From NCBI GenBank assembly GCA_034231615.1, contig CM067307.1, forward strand, positions 5,070,647 to 5,134,646: DNA of 64,000 nt, in the 5' to 3' direction. This document shows positions 55,186 through 64,000 of this stretch, one piece after another. Both the position numbers and the translations under genes were made by a program. Source of the DNA: Meghimatium bilineatum (lineage: Eukaryota > Mollusca > Gastropoda > Stylommatophora > Philomycidae). The notes under the pieces were generated by a model. It did no database searches and was not told where the DNA came from. It saw only the letters and a list, made by a program, of their open reading frames with translations. Within the stretch, counting starts at the first letter, position 1, and each line of letters opens with the position of its first letter.

Positions 55186-55801
55186 TCATGAAACAAAGAT
55201 AGAATGTGTGTATAAATTTGAATACTTAGGAGCAAACATCAACGGTGCAGGAGACTGCATGGCAGAAATAAGGAAGAGATTGGCAATGGCATATTGCAAA
55301 ATAACACGGCTGAAAAACATATGGAAAAACAACAAAATAGAAACGAAAGTGCTAATGTTACGAACTTTTATTTTTCCGGTTGCAACATACGGCTGTGAAA
55401 CATGGACTCTAAGTAAAACAGCGGCAAAGAAGATCAACGCCTTCGAGCTGAAATGCTACAGGAAGATACTTAGAATATCATGGAAGGATAAAATCAGAAA
55501 CTCAGATATTATAAACACACTGAATATTCCAGAGTGTTGGTTACTAAACACAATAACAAAAAGAAAACTACGCCTGTTTGGTCATATAAAGAGACATAAC
55601 TGTTTAGAAAGACAAATAATGGAGGGAAGAGTACCTGGGAAGAGGAGAAGGGGCAGACCAAGAAGACGATGGACTGACGACATTAAAGATAACATGAATA
55701 CATCGCTAGAAAATGCAAGCCACATCGCCCAAGACAGAGAGAGGTTCAGAGAATTCATTGGGAAGACAACGTTCTGGAAGGAATACGTCACATGACACAT
55801 C
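55186..55801 (+). mobile_element. RTE-like LINE, 5'-truncated, recent insertion
   Basis: One open frame (55175-55795) encodes the C-terminal 200 residues of pol: EYLGANINGAGDCMAEIRKR, LRTFIFPVATYGCETWTLSK, RKLRLFGHIKRHN, GKRRRGRPRRRWTDDIKDNM and FIGKTTFWKEYVT. The frame has no stop, and the first codons come from the target duplication. No RT core, so non-functional, but the C-terminal region is the least damaged of its family here. Copies with the same ending lie at 2820, 5440 and 9600. Confidence 0.93.
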
Positions 55802-55849
55802 ATGAAACAAAGTGAATGATTAGTGTTTGCTGTGTTATTTGTCTCAATA
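55802..55849. repeat. 48-bp target-site duplication, right copy
   Basis: Matches 55138-55185 with two adjacent substitutions (AA versus TT). Confidence 0.93.
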
Positions 55850-57400
55850 AGCATGATAGAAATCTTAAGTAGGAACAAGAATAATGACACAGGGGACATT
55901 CCCATAAATGCTTAGCTGCTCTCAGGTCTATCATCCATGTAAAGGTGTATACACTTAATGTACTAATTAGTTGTTTGTTGCGTTTTCTCATGACATTTCC
56001 ATAGAGGAAGCACTTTCTTTCCTCTCCTTTGTTCACTCCAACATTTGACAATTTTTTCAAAAACATGAACTTTTTCATCTGACTCTTCATCACTGTTTTA
56101 GTTCATCCATAACTGTTCTAATTAACTTGACTCAACGATATCAATCTCTTCAGTGCTACACAGATTTCGTTATGAAAGTCACTTCAAGATATTGACATAC
56201 AAATCAAGAGAGATATATCTGATTTTCAGGAGGTTGACAGCAGCTATAGATGCTTTCCAAACAACACGGGTATCACATAGATCTACTGCTACAGACGCAA
56301 TACATTTTGCGACAATGAGAGAGCAGATAGACTTGTATCAAATGTACATATAGTCAGTAAATTGAAAATAGGAAATGGTGATGTTCTGAATTTGTTTATT
56401 GAGCGTCTACTGGATGTGCACATATATTGTAATCAACGTTCCCTCTAATTTTTCTCAATGAGCAAATGTCAAGATGTCTGAGCGATAAATATTTTCGTGT
56501 GAATGAGTCTTCAATATAATAAAAACAACAAAAATTAAATTACAAAGATCATTCACTCGTTCTTTATTAGCGCGTGGGTGATGCATTTCAGGAGCTGTGC
56601 CTTCTAACTATGTTCACGGCCGCCCTCCGTGCATTTTTAGAGAGAATATAATGAACGCAATAAATGACACATCTAAGCACACATTGTGGAGATTTGCTAT
56701 TAGGGTTGGCACAATTATGAATTATACTGGGTACCGTTCGTGTAAAATTAGCAATTTATTGAACTATCAAGCCAAATGGAGGATCAGTATGCAGACATTA
56801 TGGCATCTGTTGGGTGGAGTTTATGAGCTGAACATATGTGGGCTTGTTTGAATTTTCAATAACGTTGGTTCATACTCAATTTTTTTATATGATATTTTAT
56901 GTAACTTGCTTCTTGTTGGAATCTTTCACGTGAAACTTGTTTTCCTCCTTCTACACCAATAAATATTCATGGCATCGTAAATACACAAGGAAATAAATAA
57001 GTAATACGAATGTAATAAAAGTGCTTCTAAAGACTTGATTATGAGGGTACATCATCTAGTTATGTAATCAGTGTATGTGGCATAAGATTAATTACACTAG
57101 TAGTTGCTATACACGCCTGCAGCAGCGCATATGCGAATAAGGGTACCATTCTCCAAGAGTATAGAAGAAATAAACAGCGTGCAGTTGTATATTGTTTTTG
57201 TTGTTGTTTTTTTTGGGTGGGTACGTGGCAAAAGGACTTTATGTCAATGACATTTTTTGGGTGGGTACGTGGCAAAAGGACTTTATGTCAATGACATTTA
57301 TAAAGAAATGCCTCCTGTTTACGTGGAGAACTATTTATTATTATTAAATTAGTATTATACTATTATTCTATCATAGCATATAATATTATGCCATATCCTA
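55850..57400. other. Long interval without a confident gene
   Basis: Plus-strand open frames at 56153-56353 and 56597-56851 are unrecognised. 57213-57300 contains a 48-bp tandem duplication (TTTTTTGGGTGGGTACGTGG). Confidence 0.4.
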
Positions 57401-57407
57401 TTATACA

Positions 57408-57840
57408 TTATTGGGGTCCAGAGACAAAGAAGCGAGAATCTGTGTTCGCTTCGCTCGCCAGGACCAGGAATCATACTGGTCCAGACCTTGATACTCCTCC
57501 TCGTGGAGTACCCCGGGCAACAGAGCAATCTGGCTAAGTTATCAAGGATTGAACGATCTCCAGCTGAGGTGGAAACCTGCTGTGGACTTGGAAACTTCCA
57601 AGAGAGAAACGACTCTTCTTATCCGCAGTAAGTCCCGGGATTAAAAGCAAGCTTCAGCAAACTTTCGACAGCCTTTACGTCATTTTCGCCAAGGCTCAAG
57701 AACTTTTCGTCAGTTCCCTGTCCGCACCCAGCGTCGCGATATAACCAAAAAGTCCTCCTTAGGACTAGGTTGAAAGTGACGCGACTAGGCATCCCGAGAT
57801 GGCCTAGTCGAATCCAGTACTCAACAAACAAACAAATTAT
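57408..57840 (+). mobile_element. Unclassified retroelement fragment with (CAAA)n tail
   Basis: GC-richer than its surroundings. It includes CGCCAGGACCAGGAATCATA, GGAGTACCCCGGGCAACAGA, TCCCGAGATGGCCTAGTCGA and ends AACAAACAAACAAA. The tetranucleotide tail and length suggest a SINE or LINE 3' end; only one copy is in the window. Confidence 0.55.
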
Positions 57841-58848
57841 ACATTATTTATATTTATATATTAATATTTATTTTATTTATACTATTAAAACAGTGCATTA
57901 CTAAATAAATCAACTTTCCCAAGTATACACATAGCTTGATTCTAAAGCACGATCTGGTCGTCCTATCAAATTGTAACAGAAGTTAAGTGCACAACGGGTT
58001 GAGAAATTATTCGAGCTTATAGGTGAATAACGGTGACCACCGGAGTAGGGCGTTCAGACGGTTGAGCGTAGAGAATAAGAAAAACATGACGAAGAGGTTT
58101 GACTTCATTGTAGTCCTATTACTCGCTTATGTAACCTATACCTCTCAATGAAGCAGTACATCACTTACACAACTTACTCATAGTACGTGACTCCGTAGCT
58201 CCAAGCGATATCACCAGATATTAGTAAAAAAATTACTTTATAAACAAGACGGTGCTAGTGGGGTTCAAACCTACGACAACATTAACACAAAGCAAATGGC
58301 GTAACTACTGCATCAGGAAGATAGCCTACAGCTTAACATATGACCAATTGAAACATAGAGAGAAGTGTGCTGGCGATGGGTACCTAGATAACCGACTGAT
58401 GACATCAAAATGAACTGAATGTCCATGTCTTGACAGCTTGTGATTCTTTCGTGTTTGTTTATCACTGTCCCTAGGAATTGCGAGCTATTAGTTCTTACTT
58501 CCTATGTGCAGTGAGATGGATTCTCTGAGCTTTCTTTCATACCCAGGAGACTTTAGCTTTCAGTTGAATGCAATGCTAATTGAAGAAGCCTTCTACACGG
58601 AGGTGGTATGCAGCTTGGAATAACGCCGTCAATGTTAGTGAAAATTATATACAGAATTAAAAAGTATAATACATGTTTCAGTAAAATGCATATAGTTTTC
58701 ATTATTGTGTCGTATCATTCCCTTGCCTCACCCCACCCGCCCAACCATTTGTGAGTTACTTATTGGCTTCCCCTGGTAGCAAAAATGCGTATCATTATTT
58801 TTCTATGCAATTAAAAAGTGCTGGTACATATTGACAACCATCATTTCA
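57841..58848. other. Interval without a confident gene; possible tRNA-like relic at 58250-58325
   Basis: The reverse complement of 58250-58325 has TGATGCAGTAGTTACGCCA and GTAGGTTTGAACCCC, loosely tRNA A/B-box like. Confidence 0.35.
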
Positions 58849-58994
58849 TTAGTAGGGTCGTATGTTTTCCTGTGTCTGTCCTGCAGAGAGCATAAACAGT
58901 CCTAGATATGAAGACTCCTTCTTGTACTCCACTAGACCTAGTCCATCAAGGCAGACTTCAATACGATCTCCTTTCCTCAGGTGAAATGTACCAC
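58849..58994 (-). CDS. Second TNF superfamily ligand gene, last exon
   Basis: Acceptor TACTGTTTTAATCATCAG|GT; the exon opens with two bases of a codon then GGT, exactly the phase of the first gene's last exon. It encodes GTFHLRKGDRIEVCLDGLG, LVEYKKESSYLGLFMLSAG, QTQENIRPY and TAA at 58849-58851. The GG.F.L.KGD.I.V......SYLGLF.L pattern is the last three strands of the TNF fold. About ten residues extend past the canonical end. The other exons were not found in 59-64 kb and probably lie beyond the window. Confidence 0.83.
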
Positions 58995-59094
58995 CTGATG
59001 ATTAAAACAGTAACAAATATTTATTCACAACTGAAAATGTGTGTACAAAAATAGATATTAATTACCTTTCAACTTAAAGATCGAAAAATCCCGT

Positions 59095-59790
59095 TATAAC
59101 CAAGTAAATATCAAGTAAATGAATTTAATTATCTAGATAGCATGTTCTCGGGAAACGGGAGACTGAATAGAAAAATAGAGACAAGATGTTATAAAGCAAA
59201 CGCAGTTTTATACCAATTAGCAATTATAAAATCGGAACCATCAGCCGTTATACCCTGAGAGATTTACTGCATGCAGCGGAGATCTGAGCACCTATTAGCA
59301 CAACTGCTGAAGCACCAGAACATTGATTGACTTCATCTCTAAAAGAACGTTAATAAACTCAGTGTTCTACCAACACTGTGTTACCAATGCCAGAACTGAA
59401 CTCTGACAGAGAAACTAGGACAAAAACAAAACTCGGTGTATGAGAAATGAGTATGAGAACAGTACTCGGGAGGGGTTAACACAAAGAGATAGAAAAAACA
59501 ACGACACTATAAGAAATCTGATGAAAACAATATCGAGCAAAGAATACAGACACACAAAAGATCAAATGGTTTGGCCACGTAATTAGAATGAAACCAGATC
59601 TCATTCCATCGATAGTCTTCAATAAATGATCATCTGGAAAGAAAAACAAGGGAAAACCCAGACGAAGATGGATAGATGACATCAGGAAAATACTTGAACA
59701 GTAAAACTGGACAATGGCAGTGGCATCATAGTTTACAAACGAAAGAAGACATCGACTCCCCATGACGCCTAGCGGCACACATGGATAAGA
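59095..59790 (+). mobile_element. RTE-like LINE fragment with an inserted short repeat
   Basis: Plus strand: FNYLDSMFSGNGRLNRKIE, KANAVLYQLAI, then after the insertion at 59235-59310 SVLPTLCYQCQN, IKWFGHVIRMKPDLIPS, KPRRRWIDDIRKI. Same family as 21340 and 23143. Confidence 0.75.
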
Positions 59791-59944
59791 CAAAACAAGA
59801 CAGTCAATGAAAATTAAGGTAAAAGTAAAATGCGTTACTTTAGCTGGAAGATTTTCAATTTAGTCCGCATGCATTATATCTGTTCATGATCATGCTTGTT
59901 CCTTGTGATTCCCAGCTCTGTCAAACTCTTCATGATCTCTCTTA

Positions 59945-61395
59945 AGTTTCCATGTGGTCCTAGGTCTTTATATTTTATCTTGTCTTAGCTGGTTCCATGT
60001 GGTCCTAGGTCATTACATTTTCTCTTGTCTTAGCTGGTTCCATGTGGTCCTGGGTCATTACATTTTCTCATGTCTTAGCTGGTCCCATGTGGTCCTGGGT
60101 CATTACATTTTCTCTTGTTTTAGCTGGTTCCATGTGGCCCTGGGTCATTACATTTTCTCTTGTCTTAGCTGGTTCCATGTGGCCCTGGGTCATTACATTT
60201 TCTCTTGTCTTAGCTGGTTCCATGTGGTCCTGGGTCATTACATTTTCTCTTGTTTTAGCTGGTTCCATGTGGTCCTGGGTCATTACATTTTCTCTTGTCT
60301 TAGCTGGTTCCATGTGGCCCTGGGTCATTACATTTTCTCTTGTTTTAGCTGGTTCCATGTGGTCCTGGGTCATTACATTTTCTCTTGTTTTAGCTGGTTC
60401 CATGTGGCCCTGGGTCATTACATTTTCTCTTGTCTTAGCTGGTTCCATGTGGCCCTGGGTCATTACATTTTCTCTTGTTTTAGCTGGTTCCATGTGGTCC
60501 TGGGTCATTACATTTTCTCTTGTCTTAGCTGGTTCCATGTGGTCCTGGGTCATTACATTTTCTCTTGTTTTAGCTGGTTCCATGTGGCCCTGGGTCATTA
60601 CATTTTCTCTTGTCTTAGCTGGTTCCATGTGGCCCTGGGTCATTACATTTTCTCTTGTTTTAGCTGGTTCCATGTGGTCCTGGGTCATTACATTTTCTCT
60701 TGTTTTAGCTGGTTCCATGTGGCCCTGGGTCATTACATTTTCTCTTGTCTTAGCTGGTTCCATGTGGCCCTGGGTCATTACATTTTCTCTTGTTTTAGCT
60801 GGTTCCATGTGGTCCTGGGTCATTACATTTTCTCTTGTCTTAGCTGGTTCCATGTGGTCCTGGGTCATTACATTTTCTCTTGTTTTAGCTGGTTCCATGT
60901 GGCCCTGGGTCATTACATTTTCTCTTGTCTTAGCTGGTTCCATGTGGCCCTGGGTCATTACATTTTCTCTTGTTTTAGCTGGTTCCATGTGGTCCTGGGT
61001 CATTACATTTTCTCTTGTTTTAGCTGGTTCCATGTGGCCCTGGGTCATTACATTTTCTCTTGTCTTAGCTGGTTCCATGTGGCCCTGGGTCATTACATTT
61101 TCTCTTGTTTTAGCTGGTTCCATGTGGTCCTGGGTCATTACATTTTCTCTTGTCTTAGCTGGTTCCATGTGGTCCTGGGTCATTACATTTTCTCTTGTTT
61201 TAGCTGGTTCCATGTGGTCTTAAGTCTTTACATTTTCTCATGTCTTAGCTGGTTCCATGTGGTCTTAAGTCTTTACATTTTCTCATGTCTTAGCTGGTTC
61301 CATGTGGCCCTGGGTCATTACATTTTCTCTTGTTTTAGCTGGTTCCATGTGGTCCTTGGTCATTACATTTTCTCATGTCTTAGCTGGTTCCATGT
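59945..61395. repeat. 45-bp minisatellite, about 32 copies, with 315-bp higher-order repeat
   Basis: Unit carries TTAGCTGGTTCCATGTGGTC and CTGGGTCATTACATTTTCTC. Two variable sites (GTCC/GCCC and TGTCTT/TGTTTT) define unit types that recur in a seven-unit order. The unit is a multiple of three and stop-free in two plus frames and one minus frame, which makes open frames of 381-534 codons. I read these as artefacts. Confidence 0.97.
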
Positions 61396-61669
61396 CATCG
61401 ATTTTCTAGAAATATCAATCAGCATTTGTGCCGTTGAACGCTGTATTTTCTGCTGTCAGAGCCCCCTTATTTCTCAAGATGACATCGGTTTATATTGTCC
61501 GTGCTTCTATAGCTATGATCACTTTTTTCAGCTGACAGGTGATTTTCATTTCTCTTAACTTTCCAAAGTCGCCACATACATGACTGGAAAGAAAACAGCG
61601 GTCCTATTCTTTGTACACTACACTAAAAGTACAGGACTCAATGAAAATACACAAGAAATAATGGCAATA

Positions 61670-61760
61670 CTGTTTACCTTCCACATATGTCATAAGAGGG
61701 GACTAAAGAGATTGTCTCGGTGATGCAAACAACTAAATTACCCAGCCAATGTTATTTTGT
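61670..61760 (+). mobile_element. SINE family 2 fragment
   Basis: TTTACCTTCCACATATGTCA TAAGAGGGGACTAAAG and CAACTAAATTACCCAGCC. Confidence 0.6.
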
Positions 61761-61904
61761 TTAGAAAGCGCCCAAAGAAGAGAAAAACCACTATTTAGCA
61801 TTGATAAGTGGAAACTATTAGTGAAAAGTAGAAACTATTAGTGAATAGTGGAAATATGTTGAAAATGGTGGTAATGTTTTAGGTAAAAGTTGCTTTTGAT
61901 TCTT

Positions 61905-62215
61905 CACTCTGCTATAAATAGCGCACTGTTTACATTTTTAACTAGCCGACGTCACGGATTTCCGTGTAACACCAATGAAATTATTGGATGCCGTGACGTT
62001 ATATCTCCCGACACAAACAACATCAACCATATTTTAAATTATAACTTTTATAATTATTAATTGTTTAATTTATAACTAATTCTAACCCTAACCCCCATTC
62101 CTAATTTAAATACTAATTCCAAATTAATATGCCTTTGCAATTAATATACATTAATTTTAAATACAAATTCTATTAATCACACTGCAAAGATACCTCGAAA
62201 CTAGAGCAAAAGTGA
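61905..62215 (+). repeat. Dispersed 250-bp repeat, copy 2, with a foldback head
   Basis: GACGTCACGGATTTCCGTGT, CCAATGAAATTATTGGATGC, CGTGACGTTATATCTCCC. The ACGTCACGG and CCGTGACGT words are inverted around CCAAT...ATTGG. The rest matches 45545-45800. Confidence 0.85.
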
Positions 62216-63125
62216 AGAAAAAAAAGAAACTTGCTCCATGTTTTGTTTACAACGGAAAATTCGAAGCAAATGTTAATGAAATGCAATCTTCCTGGATAAA
62301 TATATCATATTAATAAATCCAATAAGTTATTGATAGGATTACTTATCTAATCACATAAACTACTCTCCAATAATCTATCATCAGAACCCAAATTGTATCC
62401 ATTGCACATCAGGGCCGATGAACGTTCTAACAATTTGTTGGTTAAAAGAAAAACAAAACCTGTGTTACAGAAACAGTACAACAGTAAACATTTACGATTA
62501 CCAAATCTAGTTACAAGAACGAAGAGATATTCTTAAAATCGGTTATCACACCGCCCGGATATTATTTGTCCATTGAAATTTGATTAGATTTCGGAGAAGG
62601 TAGGTCACGAATTGCATGATGGTCTTTTTTATGCAATCTTGCCTACTTTTTTTTCGCCATTGGTGACCGTCATGTGAATCAAGAAACTCTAAGCAAAATA
62701 TGTTTTTGGCAACATATTAATTTGTGTTTACAGTCATCAATTGTTATTTATATAAACATTACCATATCTTAAAGTTGTTTGATTACTGCATTTAGTGTGT
62801 TAGATGAAAATTATTTGTAGCGAGATAATATAAAACATCCACTACCATTGTTATGTGCCATTAAAACATTTTCGGTCGGCAAGAAGAAAGTAGATTTGCT
62901 GAAAATTATTGTAATTTGAAATAACACGAGACTTATTTCTGTCGTTTTTATAACAATATGATATTATTAAACCCATAATAATTAATTTTCCATCAACTGA
63001 TGATATGGAAATAATTATTGAAACGTTAGAACTATGTATCAAGCAGGACATGCATCAGAAATGTATCACGAAAATGATAGTAACGATATAGACATTATTG
63101 CTGTTAGTGAATGTAGATGAACAGG
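62216..63125. other. AT-rich interval without genes
   Basis: No feature recognised on either strand; searched specifically for further TNF-domain exons without success. Confidence 0.45.
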
Positions 63126-63129
63126 TGTA

Positions 63130-63330
63130 GTCGAGAAAACCTTCAATCTGAAACAAAAACCATCATATACACTGGCAGGACTGATGACCATCATATACCC
63201 AGGTAGGACTGATGACCATCATATACCCAGGTAGGACTGATGACCATCATATACCCAGGTAGGACTGATGACCATCATATACCCAGGTAGGACTGATGAC
63301 CATCATATACACTGGCAGGACTGATGGCCA
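63130..63330. repeat. 29-bp minisatellite, 6-7 copies
   Basis: Unit carries GACCATCATATACCCAGGTA GGACTGAT. Confidence 0.95.
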
Positions 63331-63720
63331 TTATTCAGACAGCGGCGTGATCTTAATGACAAAAGTTGCAAATTCCCGTATCAGTTGGGAACCAGTCAAC
63401 GGGAGATTGATATCAGTTCGTTACCAGACGAGATTCTGCAAGCTGACAACTATTCAACGTTATGCGACAGCTCACGATTCTCTTGATGATACAAAGAAAC
63501 ATCTTAAGAATTGATGAAAAACATCTTAAGAATTGATGAAATAATATCAACAAGATATCAAAGCATGACATCATGGTGGGATAATGGGTGATATCAATGT
63601 CAAGGTAGGAGACAACAACGATGGAATACAAAGATATCTTGGTAATCATGGTATAGGAGATATGATTCAAAAATGGTGAAAGATTAATAGAGATGTGAAA
63701 TGTTCAACCTTGTTATAATC
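63315..63720 (+). mobile_element. LINE endonuclease fragment (RTE-like)
   Basis: Plus strand: GVILMTKVANSRISWEPVNG RLISVRY, TIQRYATAHDSLDD, then GGIMGDINVKVGDNNDG, the GD.NAKVG block of APE-type LINE endonucleases. Frameshifts near 63515 and 63545. Confidence 0.8.
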
Positions 63721-63844
63721 AAGCTGGCATACCTGGAAATGTCGATAATATGTACTTACCGCGCAAAACTGAAATCCAACAGGTAAATCAAAGAATATGG
63801 TAATAATGAAGTTTTGCTAATCACCCAAGACACACATAATGACA

Positions 63845-63900
63845 TACACTAATTAACGTTTCGACTAAAAGGCCTTTATCAAGTCAAAAATTAAAAAAAA
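63845..63900 (+). mobile_element. Penelope-type terminal motif
   Basis: AATTAACGTTTCGACTAAAA GGCCTTTATCAAG, with an A-rich stretch after it. Confidence 0.6.
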
Positions 63901-64000
63901 ATTAAAACATACAACAGAAAACGGACAGTAAGGATATGGACGTTCTCAACGGCATGTGTAATATAGACTAGCCGGAAGAGTTGAAACGACACCGGACACG

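Noticed and set aside
59954..61558. Open frames of 381-534 codons on both strands
   Set aside because: They follow from a stop-free 45-bp period (a multiple of three). No start context, splice signal or domain supports translation.

Overview
This window is animal nuclear DNA, AT-rich and dominated by repeats. The presence of Ingi/I-type and RTE-type LINEs, a Penelope-like element with a GIY-YIG endonuclease, Tc1/mariner and Helitron relics, several tRNA-derived SINE families and dozens of minisatellites suggests an invertebrate, most likely a mollusc. That placement is inference from family content; no database search was possible.

The only host coding signal I trust is a tumour necrosis factor (TNF) superfamily ligand gene on the minus strand. 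Seven exons between 28297 and 7190 join with compatible splice phases: a signal-anchor transmembrane exon, a Cys-containing stalk exon, a 28-nt microexon, a second stalk exon, and three exons that together make a complete TNF homology domain ending in a stop codon. A separate last-exon-type TNF domain fragment lies at 58849-58994 on the same strand, so the window carries two TNF ligand loci in tandem orientation. The 5' end of the first gene is not secure; possible upstream exons at 33.2, 37.9, 39.9 and 40.5 kb are listed as candidates only.

Layout: 0-7 kb, minisatellites and LINE remnants. 7-28 kb, the TNF gene, whose introns hold Tc1, RTE, Ingi, Helitron and SINE debris and at least ten minisatellites. 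25-27 kb, an unclassified 1.3-kb retroelement (called element X) that splits a 24-bp minisatellite. 28-42 kb, RTE and Tc1 relics, SINEs and a second element X in the opposite orientation. 42-46 kb, a Penelope-like element. 50-54 kb, a nearly intact 3.9-kb LINE inserted in a SINE with a perfect 14-bp target duplication. 55-56 kb, a 5'-truncated RTE insertion with a 48-bp target duplication. 59-61.4 kb, a 45-bp minisatellite with a 315-bp higher-order period. 61-64 kb, dispersed repeats and a LINE endonuclease fragment.

A recurrent theme is that minisatellites have grown out of recognisable coding or splice-site sequence: a splice donor of the TNF gene, the end of a Tc1 transposase, and the last codons of an RTE LINE. 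Nested insertions give a relative history: SINE and palindrome inside RTE, LINE inside SINE, element X inside a minisatellite. Coordinates of degraded repeats are good to roughly 10-30 bases; exon and target-site boundaries were counted base by base.
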